A stretch of DNA of 17,875 nucleotides from JAUVXJ01 sp964577995. GTDB lineage: Bacteria > Chloroflexota > Anaerolineae > UBA7937 > B3-Chlor. Shown one piece after another: positions 1 to 7,206 of the stretch; the stretch's first letter is position 1; every line of letters starts with the position of its first letter. The DNA lies in NCBI GenBank assembly GCA_964577995.1, contig CAZOBP010000045.1, positions 1-17,875 on the forward strand, given 5' to 3'. A model generated the notes under the pieces. It was not told where the DNA came from and did no database searches. It saw only the letters and a list, made by a program, of their open reading frames with translations. Position numbers and translations under genes: made by a program.

Positions 1-353
1 TCCGTCCGGAGTTCCTGAACCGTGTGGACGAGATCATCGTCTTCCACGACCTGACGGTGGAGCACATCAGACAGATCGTGGACATCCAGATGAGGGACAT
101 AGAGACCCGGCTGGCCGAGCACGGGATCGCCATCGAGCTCACGGATGAGGCCCGGGACTGGCTGGCGGACGCAGGATACAATCGCAAGTTCGGTGCGCGG
201 CCTCTGCGCCGCGCGCTTCAGCGGGAGGTGGAGACGCCCCTCTCCAAGAAGATCCTGTGCGGGGAGCTGGAGGCCGGTGCCACCGTGTCAGTGGATGCCG
301 ATCAGCAAGAGGGCGTCGTGTTCAAGACGAAGGGTAAGAAGGCCAAGAAGTAG
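1..353 (+). CDS. Clp ATPase (ClpB/ClpC type), C-terminal fragment
   Basis: This is the last ~116 residues of a class I Clp/Hsp100 AAA+ ATPase; the rest lies upstream of the window. The visible protein opens with RPEFLNRVDEIIVF, the hallmark around the second AAA domain's arginine-finger and sensor region. It continues into the C-terminal small D2 domain, with the family signature FGARPLRRALQREVETPLS. It ends in a short lysine-rich tail (KTKGKKAKK) and a TAG stop. Such proteins unfold or disaggregate proteins in the cytoplasm, either alone with DnaK (ClpB) or feeding ClpP (ClpC). The fragment lacks the regions needed to separate ClpB from ClpC. The nearby dnaK block makes a ClpB role attractive, but that is inference. 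A hairpin terminator follows 44 bases downstream. Confidence 0.9.
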   Translation, partial: RPEFLNRVDEIIVFHDLTVEHIRQIVDIQMRDIETRLAEHGIAIELTDEARDWLADAGYNRKFGARPLRRALQREVETPLSKKILCGELEAGATVSVDADQQEGVVFKTKGKKAKK

Positions 354-397
354 GTTCGCTGCTCTGAGCGCGCACGGTTTGGCTACTAGAAGTCACG

Positions 398-425
398 AAG
401 AGGAGTCGATATGTCGGCTCCTCTT
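398..425. terminator. Hairpin terminator after the Clp gene
   Basis: Two 12-base arms (398-409 and 414-425) pair with one G-T wobble around a 4-base loop (TATG). A T-rich stretch follows on the + strand, and A residues precede it for the opposite direction. It lies between the convergent Clp gene (+) and the acyltransferase gene (-), so it may stop transcription from both sides. Confidence 0.7.
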
Positions 426-462
426 TCCCGTTTCTGAAGCTCCTGCCGGCGTGACGGCCGGG

Positions 463-1569
463 TTACACGTACTGCAGCAGGCTCTGCGGGTATCTTCTCT
501 TGAGAGCGCGATAGCCGCAGCAGAGAGGCGCCACCACCGCCAGGCCCACCAGCCAGGCCAGGTAGCCCGCGGCCAGGCTGCCCCTCAGGAAAGGGAGGAA
601 GCCGAGGGCCCTGTACAGCACAAGGTGCACCACGTAGAAGAACAGAGGTACTTGGCCGAAGAGCGTGACCAGGCTCCAGAATCGGGTGGGGCGCAGTCTG
701 TCCGCGAGAAGGTGGTGTACGGCGACAGTGAGGGCCATTCCCCCCAGGGTCCACATCAGGAAGACCAGGCTGGGTGGGTACTTGGACATCAACATCAAGT
801 CGCGCCAGTCGCCTCCCTGGTAGGGAGTGAGATTCCCATAGCCGCCCAGCAATCGCACGGGCAGCCACAGACCGAGGAGGAGCGCGCCTAGGAAGAGGAA
901 GAGCCTGGTGGTCCGCTCTGGCCTAACTCCCACGAGAAAGCCGAGGCCGCAGCCCAGCCCCATCACGCCCAGCCAGGGCAGCACCGGGTAGTTGACGGCC
1001 AGCCACCCGTCCTTGTCGGGCTGGAGCAGGATCTCCAGCAGAGGGTGGTCCGCGCCTGACGGCAGGGGAAGGGCACGGAGTGCGAAGGGCATCAGCAGCA
1101 AAAGAAGGACAGAACCACCCGTGAGCAAGGGAACCGGCAGGCGTCGCGTGAAGGCCAGCACGACCAAGCCCGAGCCGATGCAAGCCAGCACGCCGAAGTA
1201 GACCAGATTCCAGCCCTCGGAGACCCCGAAGCCCCAGGTCAAGTTGACCACGGTGAGCTGGAGGGCGATAAGCAGCAGCCCTCTGGTGACCAGCTTGCGG
1301 GTGATTTGCCCCTCTGTGAGACCTTGCGACCGTCGAGACAGGGTGTACAGGGCCACGCTGAGCCCCGCCAGGAAGACGAAGGTCGGCGCGCACCAGTGAG
1401 TCACGAAACGGGTCAGGTAGTGCACGACGTCGGGCAGGGGACTGGGCCGCGTGCCCTGGAAGCCCTCGGCCCAGATGTGGAAGTAGGAGAAGGCCATGGC
1501 GTGGTCCAGGGCCATGAGGATCATCACCCAGCCTCGGACCGCGTCGAAAGCGAACAACCGGGTTCTCAC
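463..1569 (-). CDS. Membrane acyltransferase-like protein (HGSNAT/DUF1624 family)
   Basis: A 368-residue polytopic membrane protein of the heparan-alpha-glucosaminide N-acetyltransferase-like (DUF1624) family. The N-terminal signature FDAVRGWVMILMALDHA (about residues 8-24) is typical: an Arg and a conserved Asp-His in the first membrane helix. About ten hydrophobic segments follow (for example around residues 60-80, 95-112, 120-140 and 150-165), and the protein ends in a basic tail. Family members are thought to transfer acyl groups to sugars across the membrane; the substrate here cannot be read from sequence. The GTG start is supported by a GGAG-type ribosome site about 8 bases upstream and by a good promoter at 1621-1649. 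The gene is transcribed divergently from the radical SAM gene. The opposite-strand frames across it are shadows. Confidence 0.8.
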   Translation of the reverse strand: MRTRLFAFDAVRGWVMILMALDHAMAFSYFHIWAEGFQGTRPSPLPDVVHYLTRFVTHWCAPTFVFLAGLSVALYTLSRRSQGLTEGQITRKLVTRGLLLIALQLTVVNLTWGFGVSEGWNLVYFGVLACIGSGLVVLAFTRRLPVPLLTGGSVLLLLLMPFALRALPLPSGADHPLLEILLQPDKDGWLAVNYPVLPWLGVMGLGCGLGFLVGVRPERTTRLFLFLGALLLGLWLPVRLLGGYGNLTPYQGGDWRDLMLMSKYPPSLVFLMWTLGGMALTVAVHHLLADRLRPTRFWSLVTLFGQVPLFFYVVHLVLYRALGFLPFLRGSLAAGYLAWLVGLAVVAPLCCGYRALKRRYPQSLLQYV

Positions 1570-1620
1570 TGTCTTGGCTCCAGCATCGTGCGGCCCAGCA
1601 CGAATGTCGCAGACTTGGCC

Positions 1621-1649
1621 AGTATAGCTTGGGACAATGTCCGTGTCAA
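1621..1649 (-). promoter_or_regulatory. Sigma-70-type promoter of the acyltransferase gene
   Basis: On the minus strand, TTGACA (1649-1644) is separated by exactly 17 bases from TATACT (1626-1621). This is a near-consensus housekeeping promoter. It predicts a start near 1614 and a leader of about 45 bases before the GTG at 1569. Confidence 0.7.
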
Positions 1650-1720
1650 GCGGTAGGACAAGCTTCAGCTTGCCCTTATGGGTCGTGGGGAGCCGGCGGG
1701 CACTCGCGGCCGCAAGCTGC

Positions 1721-1749
1721 TTGCCATTTCCTGGGTGTCGCGATATGAT
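1721..1749 (+). promoter_or_regulatory. Sigma-70-type promoter of the radical SAM gene
   Basis: TTGCCA (1721-1726), a 17-base spacer, then TATGAT (1744-1749). This predicts a start near 1756 and a leader of about 56 bases. The leader holds a 6-bp GGGGCC/GGCCCC inverted repeat (about 1763-1792) just before the GAGGAG ribosome site. Confidence 0.65.
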
Positions 1750-1811
1750 AGCTTCATCGCCTGGGGCCGCTGCACGAGGACGCGCTGGCCCCGTACGAGG
1801 AGACTCCCTAT

Positions 1812-3230
1812 ATGCGTGTGTTGTTCGTGCTGAAGCAGGTTGACTATGAGCCTCAGGGCATCCTGCATCTATCCAGCGTTCTCAAGCAAGCCGGCCACGA
1901 AGTCAGACTGTGCATCGTCAGCCAGGAGGACCCCATCGAGGCCACCGAGGAGTTCAGGCCCGGCATCGTCGGCTATAGCGTGACCACGGGCTTGCAGAAG
2001 TACTACCTGGACCTCAATGCGCAGATCAAAGGGAAGTTCGACGTCTTCTCTGTCTTCGGGGGGCCTCATCCCACGTTCTTCCCGGAGATGATCGAGGACC
2101 AGGGGGTGGATGGGATCTGTATTGGAGAGGGTGAAGGGGCCATGCTCGATCTGGCGCAGGCCCTGGACAACGGCTCTCTGAACCCGGATATCGCCAACTG
2201 GTGGTTCAGGGTCAATGGTGAGGTGGTGCGCAACCCCGTGCGCCCGTACATCGAGAACCTCGACGAGCTGCCCTTCCCGGACCGGGAGTTGGTCTACGAG
2301 CAGCACCTACCCACGCGACATAGCAAGATCAAGCACTTCTTCAGCGGAAGAGGGTGCCCCTACGAGTGTACGTATTGCTTCAACCACGCGCTCTTCGAGA
2401 TCTACGAAGGTCAAGGTAGGCGGGTTCGTAAGCGAAGCGTGGACGTTGTCTTGGCGGAGATCAACCACGTGAAAGAAAGATATCCCCTGGGCTTCGTCGT
2501 CTTTCTGGACGATACCTTCACCATCGGCCGGGAGTGGGTGGCAGAGTTCTCGGAGAAGTACTGGGACCGCGTGGGCTTGCCCTTCTTCTGTAACGTGAGG
2601 GCGAATCTGGTCACCGAGGAACTCGCGGAGCAGTTGCGGGGATCGGGCTGCGTCAGCGTGGGCATGGGCATCGAGGCAGGCAGCGACCGCATCCGCAACG
2701 AGGTATTGCGCCGTAACATGTCCAAAGAACAGATCGTAGACGCCTGCCAGGTGCTGAGAGAGGCGGGCATCAACGTGATGAGCACCAACATGGTTGGCCT
2801 GCCCACAGGCGGTCTCGAGGATGACCTGGAAACCCTCCAGCTGAACGTCAGGTGCCGGCCGGCCTTCGCCAACGCCTTTATCTACCAGCCCTACCCGCGC
2901 ACTCAACTGGGCGAACTCGCCCGCCGCGAGGGGTTGGTGGAAGGGACGTTCGACGACATCTCTGTCTCGGCGTGGGACAGCTCCGTGCTCCGCTTTCCAC
3001 CGGACGAGAAGCGACAGATAGAGAACCTGCAGAAGCTGTTCGCCGTTACGGTGGAATGGCCCTGGTTGCTGCCTGTGGTGCGCCGATTGCTGAGGCTGCC
3101 CAAGAACCGGCTCTTCTGGTTGGTGCACAAGCTGTGGAAGGGGTACACCATAGCACGGCGCACTCATCCGGTCCATCTTTCCCCCCTGGAGTACTTGGAA
3201 TCCGTAAGGCACTTCATGAAGTTGGACTGA
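1812..3230 (+). CDS. B12-binding radical SAM protein
   Basis: A 472-residue protein with the common two-domain layout of cobalamin-binding radical SAM enzymes. Residues 1 to ~130 form a Rossmann-like B12-binding domain, shown by MRVLFV at the start, the GGPHPTFFPE segment and the IGEGEGA segment. The radical SAM core carries the CxxxCxxC iron-sulfur motif at Cys182, Cys186 and Cys189 (GCPYECTYC), followed by a GIEAGSDRIRNEVLRRNMS segment typical of the SAM-binding barrel. The family includes methyltransferases and ring-modifying enzymes acting on lipids, hopanoids, natural products and cofactors. No neighbouring pathway identifies the substrate. The ATG start is supported by GAGGAG about 9 bases upstream and the promoter at 1721-1749. 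It appears monocistronic, with 380 bases before the next gene. Confidence 0.88.
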   Translation: MRVLFVLKQVDYEPQGILHLSSVLKQAGHEVRLCIVSQEDPIEATEEFRPGIVGYSVTTGLQKYYLDLNAQIKGKFDVFSVFGGPHPTFFPEMIEDQGVDGICIGEGEGAMLDLAQALDNGSLNPDIANWWFRVNGEVVRNPVRPYIENLDELPFPDRELVYEQHLPTRHSKIKHFFSGRGCPYECTYCFNHALFEIYEGQGRRVRKRSVDVVLAEINHVKERYPLGFVVFLDDTFTIGREWVAEFSEKYWDRVGLPFFCNVRANLVTEELAEQLRGSGCVSVGMGIEAGSDRIRNEVLRRNMSKEQIVDACQVLREAGINVMSTNMVGLPTGGLEDDLETLQLNVRCRPAFANAFIYQPYPRTQLGELARREGLVEGTFDDISVSAWDSSVLRFPPDEKRQIENLQKLFAVTVEWPWLLPVVRRLLRLPKNRLFWLVHKLWKGYTIARRTHPVHLSPLEYLESVRHFMKLD

Positions 3231-3610
3231 CCGCCCCTGGCCCTGTCAGAACATCCAGGGCAAGGTCGCTGCAGTCCTTGAAGAGAGCAGTGGTCAGATG
3301 TTCGACCCCGCTTACTGGGGCGAGTTCGCCAATGGTGGTGAGCGACATGCCAGCATGGAGGGTGGGCGATAGGGTCTCATCCTCTCGCAAGTAGGGCGAG
3401 GGCCTATGGGGCGATGTCGCCTAGACACGCGGCCAGGCCCGAGTGTCGAGCTGCTACGTGCGGTGGAATAGTGAGCACTGGCATCTCAACGTGGGGAAGA
3501 ATCCTCAAACATGGCGGTGGTATACTCCGGCGGGGCTCTGGCTGGCGGAACACGAGTTGTAGCGGCAGACGACAGCAGAGGCTGACGCTGGCGATAGTTG
3601 AAGGGAGAGT
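3231..3610. other. Intergenic region, no gene recognised
   Basis: This 380-base gap holds no convincing reading frame. A weak GCCCTG/CAGGGC inverted repeat (about 3240-3265) lies just after the radical SAM stop codon but lacks a T-tract, so it is a poor terminator candidate. A likely promoter for the NYN gene sits near the right end. Confidence 0.5.
3518..3526 (+). promoter_or_regulatory. Extended -10 promoter of the NYN gene
   Basis: TGGTATACT matches an extended -10 element (TGn plus TATACT). No good -35 hexamer sits 16-18 bases upstream, which is tolerated for extended -10 promoters. The predicted leader is about 80 bases. Confidence 0.45.
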
Positions 3611-3613
3611 GTG

Positions 3614-4687
3614 ATGGTGGAGAGCCAGGCGGACGTCGCCGTCTTCATAGATTTCGAGAACATCTACATCTCAGTGCACAACAGATACGACACCGATCCC
3701 AACTTCGAGTACGTGATGGACAAGTGCGCCGAATACGGCCGTATCACCATCGCCCGGGCGTACGCTGACTGGTACAGGTACCCGAGGGTAACGAGTGCAT
3801 TGTACGCTCACGGCATCGAGCCCATGTACGTGCCCACCTACTATTACGAGCGTGACAGGGCCCACAGTGCCGGCGCCATCAAGAATAGCGTGGACATCCA
3901 CATGTGTATTGATGCCATCAAGACCCTGTACGGGTATCCCAATATTGGCTGCTACGTCCTGATTACAGGGGACCGGGATTTCATTCCGGTGGTCAATACC
4001 ATCCGTCAGTATGGGAAGTTTGTCGGGGTCATCGGCGTGGGCGGAGCCGCATCCTCTCACCTCGCTCAAAGTGCCGACGATTTCGTCTTATACGAGCATC
4101 TGATGGACGAGGAGGAAAAGAAGGCGCCGGCAGATATCTACGATGCGCTGGTGGAGGCCATTCATCTGGCCAGGCAGAGGGACAATGTATCCACCATGGC
4201 TACTCTCAAGCTGCTGATGATGGAGGTCCTGGGTAGCTTCGACGAGAAGGCGCACCGGGGTTCCGACGGCAAGCCCTTCACCAAGTTCAAGGATTTCGTG
4301 AAGGAGGCCGAGAAGCGGGGTCTGGTGCAGATCTTCACCAGCGGCACGGTGCATGAGGTCTTCTTGCCGGATGAAGATCCCTACGCGCTCAGTCAGTTCG
4401 TATCGGAGACCGTCTCGGAGGAGGAGGCACCCGAGGGTGGGATCGGGCCTCGTGAGTGGCGTATCTTCCGCGATACGATGCGCCAGTTCGATGAGCCGGT
4501 CCGCTTCGTACAGATCTACAACGCCCTGCGCGGCCTGCGAAACACAGAGGTCATCGATCTCTCCAACGCCGAGATCAGAGAGTTGATCAAGCGGGGAATC
4601 CGTGAGGCTTTGCTGATCCGCACCACGAGGGGCGCCCACGGGTTCTACAAGCTGGACCCGGGCTGTCCGTTGCCTACCGGTGGATAG
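3614..4687 (+). CDS. NYN-domain protein with C-terminal LOTUS-like domains
   Basis: About 357 residues. The N-terminal ~160 residues are a NYN domain (PIN-like nuclease fold, LabA/Limkain group). Acidic positions stand where the fold binds metal: the Asp in FIDFENIY (residue 13), the Asp in NSVDIHM (94) and the Asp residues in TGDRDF (120, 122). A helical region at ~171-255 (IYDALVEAI ... FTKFKDFVKEAEKRGLVQI) resembles an OST-HTH/LOTUS domain. A second winged-helix-like region lies at ~278-350. In known proteins this pairing suggests RNA binding plus RNA cleavage; the substrate is unknown. ATG 3614 is preferred over GTG 3611 because AAGGGAG at 3601-3607 is better spaced for it. The PlsY-like gene starts 7 bases after its stop, so the two are probably co-transcribed. 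Confidence 0.82.
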   Translation: MVESQADVAVFIDFENIYISVHNRYDTDPNFEYVMDKCAEYGRITIARAYADWYRYPRVTSALYAHGIEPMYVPTYYYERDRAHSAGAIKNSVDIHMCIDAIKTLYGYPNIGCYVLITGDRDFIPVVNTIRQYGKFVGVIGVGGAASSHLAQSADDFVLYEHLMDEEEKKAPADIYDALVEAIHLARQRDNVSTMATLKLLMMEVLGSFDEKAHRGSDGKPFTKFKDFVKEAEKRGLVQIFTSGTVHEVFLPDEDPYALSQFVSETVSEEEAPEGGIGPREWRIFRDTMRQFDEPVRFVQIYNALRGLRNTEVIDLSNAEIRELIKRGIREALLIRTTRGAHGFYKLDPGCPLPTGG

Positions 4688-4693
4688 CCGCTC

Positions 4694-5250
4694 GTGGTTG
4701 CCCTCTGGCTCCTGGCTGCGGCAGTACTGGGTTACCTCCTGGGGTCTTTTCCCTCCGGCGTCGTGGTGGTCAGATTCTGCAAGGGGGGGACCTCTGGACG
4801 CTGGGCAGCGGGCACACGGGCGGCAGGAACGTCCGGCGTGTAGCCGGATTGGGACCTGCGGTTCTCGCCGTGCTGGGCGATGCGGCCAAGGCCCTTCTGG
4901 CGGTGAAGTTGGCCGAGATCGTGGGTCCGGCTCCCTGGGCGGTTCCGGTGGCGGCCACTGCGGCAGTGGCTGGGCACTGCTGGCCCCTCTATACACGCTT
5001 CCAGGGCGGCATGGGCTTGGGAAGCGCCTCCTTCATTCTGTTGTACTTGAGCCCGGTATCGTTTCTTCTACTGGTGTCTGCCTTCGCCGTGTGGTACCTG
5101 GTGTTCCGGCACCGGTATCGAGCCTCGGCTGCGACTGCGCTCACTGCCCCTGTCGCGCTGTGGATCACGGGTAATCCGGTGCCCACCATAGCTCTCGGCG
5201 TGGGCATGGGCCTGGTCATCGCGGCGCGCCACATCCCGAGCATGAAGTGA
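4694..5250 (+). pseudogene. PlsY-like acyltransferase paralogue, frameshifted
   Basis: Translation from GTG 4694 gives a hydrophobic start containing LGSFPSGVVVVRFCKGG, then hits a stop at about 4841. Changing frame at the run of seven G (4783-4789) restores a continuous PlsY-like protein to the TGA at 5248-5250, about 185 residues against ~200 for the family. The restored part reads DLWTLGSGHTGGRNV, then FQGGMGLGSA, and ends RHIPSMK. PlsY makes lysophosphatidate from acyl phosphate and glycerol 3-phosphate in the membrane. Here the GSGNxGxTN motif has His and Arg replacements, the Lys of GGKG is Met, and the C-terminal HRxN region is shortened, so normal PlsY activity is doubtful. One missing G (sequencing error or slippage), programmed frameshifting or true decay would all fit. 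Confidence 0.65.
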
Positions 5251-5318
5251 CGGGGCACGCGGTGGTAGCATGACCCTGAGGGCTGCTCCAGAGGACGGAC
5301 CTTGCCGGGGTGTAGAGG

Positions 5319-6062
5319 CTACTCCAGATCCCCCAACTCGTGGAGGATGGCCGCGGCGGCTGCCAACCCGGCTGTCTCTGCACGCAGAATGCGCGGACCA
5401 AGTGTGATGGGGAGAGCTCCGTACCGCTGGGCCTGGACCAGCTCCGCTGGCGTGAAACCTCCCTCAGGCCCGATGAAGAGATTGATGGAGAAGGGGGGGC
5501 GCTCCGTGGCCCGAAGGACCGAGCGCAGACTTCGCTCCTTCTCCTCCTCCCAGGGGATCAAGGTCAGTCCGCCCCGTGCCGCGTCCTCACAGGCGTTGGG
5601 GAACATGGCCGTCGGGCGCAGGGTGGGCAGGCGACCACGTCCCGATTGCTCCGCCGCTTCCATGAGGATGCGCCACCAGCGCTCGATCTTGGTCTTGCTG
5701 ATGTCTTCCAGACTGCCGATGATACACCTCTCGGTGATCACGGGCACAAAGCCCACAAGGCCCAGCTCGGTGTTCTTCTGGAGCACCCACTCGAACTTAT
5801 TGAGTTTGAGCAGGGCTTGATAGAGTGTGATCTTCGTGCGTGGCTCAGCGGTGGCCAGAGACTTGTGCACCACGTGGCCCTCTATACGCTGGCTGGTGAC
5901 GTCCGCGATCTCCACCTCGTGTTCCCACCCCGAGTTATCCAGCAGGATCACGTGGGCGCCGCGCCCGAGGCGCAACACGTTCCTGAGACGGTGCACCAGC
6001 GGGCCGGTGATGCTCACGTCGGCTTCCTCTAGCCAAGCCGCAGGTACGAAGAAGCGGTGCAT
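5319..6062 (-). CDS. rsmE: 16S rRNA (uracil-1498-N3)-methyltransferase RsmE
   Basis: A 247-residue SPOUT-class methyltransferase of normal family length. The N-terminal PUA-like domain begins MHRFFVP and includes HRLRNVLRLGRG. The catalytic domain has the family motifs LNKFEWVLQKNTELG, EAAEQSGRGRLP, FIGPEGGFTPAE and LGPRILRAETA; the last two form the SAM-binding knot. It methylates U1498 (E. coli numbering) of 16S rRNA in the assembled small subunit. It is the last gene of the dnaJ-prmA-rsmE series and starts 26 bases after prmA, behind an AGAGGA ribosome site. It converges with the PlsY-like gene; no clear terminator was seen in the 68 bases between them. Confidence 0.95.
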   Translation of the reverse strand: MHRFFVPAAWLEEADVSITGPLVHRLRNVLRLGRGAHVILLDNSGWEHEVEIADVTSQRIEGHVVHKSLATAEPRTKITLYQALLKLNKFEWVLQKNTELGLVGFVPVITERCIIGSLEDISKTKIERWWRILMEAAEQSGRGRLPTLRPTAMFPNACEDAARGGLTLIPWEEEKERSLRSVLRATERPPFSINLFIGPEGGFTPAELVQAQRYGALPITLGPRILRAETAGLAAAAAILHELGDLE

Positions 6063-6088
6063 GGTCAGGGGTCCTCTCCCCCGGGTCT

Positions 6089-7009
6089 CTACTCCCCGTC
6101 TATGCGGGGCTTCGTACCGCGCAGGGTAACCCAGGCCTCTTCCTGATACCGGTCAGTCGTCTGCATCCCGCACCTATCGAACGCCGCCCTGACCTTGGCC
6201 TCCGCGGGTGCGATGATCCCGCTGGCAACGAGCCAACCTGCTGGTTTGAGGGGAGCGGCGAGGTCTGACTCCATCATGTCCACGATGACTTCGGCGATGA
6301 TATTGGCGACAATGCCGTCCAGGGGCGGTACGTGGTGGTTGCGCAGATAGTCCAGTGAACCCTCTTCGACCGTGGCAGCATGTGTGACGGAGTTACGAAG
6401 GACGTTCTCCCTGGCCACCGCAACCGCCGTCGGGTCGTTGTCCAGGGCGAGGACGCTGCCTGCTCCTAGCCTGACGGCGGCGACAGCGAGAACGCCGGAG
6501 CCCGTTCCCATGTCCAGCAAGCAGTCGCCTGGGCTGACCAACTGCTCAAGGCACACGAGACACATGCGGGTGGTGGCGTGAAGACCCGTGCCAAAGGCCA
6601 TGCCTGGCTCCAGGTCTATCACCACCTCGTCTTCGGCAGGAGAATAGTCCTGCTCGGGGAGCTTGAGCACTATGCGTCGTCCGATGTGTTGGGGTCGGAA
6701 GGATGACTTCCAGACAGTGGCCCAGTCCTCCTCTTCCAACTGCCTGAACCGGGCGGGCGGGATGTGATGGGACTGCGCGAGCTTGGAGAGCGCACGTTCG
6801 AGTACCTGAAGTCTGCGTTGTTCGCTGCTACCCACAGGCAGGTAGGTCTTGACGGTGACTGGAGCAGGCCCGTCGAGGTGCACCTGACGTTCGTCCTGGA
6901 AGATCTGCTCCTGGACTGCGCCTCCCTGACCGTAAGCATCGAACAGTTCGCAGACTGCTCTGGCAGCTTCCTCTGACTCAACAGGGACGCTGATCTCCAG
7001 CCACTTCAC
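6089..7009 (-). CDS. prmA: Ribosomal protein L11 methyltransferase PrmA
   Basis: About 306 residues. The N-terminal substrate-recognition part begins with KWLEISVPV. A class I SAM-dependent methyltransferase domain follows, with motif I LLDMGTGSGVLAVAAVRLGA, the acidic LALDND motif and the IVANIIAEVIVDMM segment typical of PrmA. The enzyme trimethylates ribosomal protein L11. The GTG at 7009 is chosen because the family usually begins MKWLEISV. A second in-frame GTG at 7030 would add seven residues and also has a fair ribosome site, so the start is uncertain. The order dnaJ-prmA-rsmE matches the well-known Bacillus arrangement. Confidence 0.94.
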   Translation of the reverse strand: MKWLEISVPVESEEAARAVCELFDAYGQGGAVQEQIFQDERQVHLDGPAPVTVKTYLPVGSSEQRRLQVLERALSKLAQSHHIPPARFRQLEEEDWATVWKSSFRPQHIGRRIVLKLPEQDYSPAEDEVVIDLEPGMAFGTGLHATTRMCLVCLEQLVSPGDCLLDMGTGSGVLAVAAVRLGAGSVLALDNDPTAVAVARENVLRNSVTHAATVEEGSLDYLRNHHVPPLDGIVANIIAEVIVDMMESDLAAPLKPAGWLVASGIIAPAEAKVRAAFDRCGMQTTDRYQEEAWVTLRGTKPRIDGE

Positions 7010-7206
7010 GGTTCGAACCCCTGCTTGCACTCAAGTCCTGGCTAACCGATGGTGCGAGACTCCCGGCCGCGTCGGTGTCGCAGAGCTGGAGGTAGAGTGG
7101 TTGGCTCTGAGGATGTTCAAGGTCAGCATCAGCGGGTACGGAGCGCTGGAAAAAGGCACGGCCACGGGAGTGACATACAGGACTGCCGGGCAGAAGACGA
7201 ACGTGC

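Noticed and set aside
145..891. A 248-residue + strand frame spanning the Clp tail and the acyltransferase end
   Set aside because: It overlaps the Clp gene in another frame, crosses the terminator hairpin and runs antisense to the acyltransferase, so it is not a gene.
7005..7025. A GGTTCGAACCC stretch resembling a tRNA T-arm
   Set aside because: It lies at the start of prmA, the T-stem has a mismatch, and no matching acceptor, D or anticodon arms are found on either strand.
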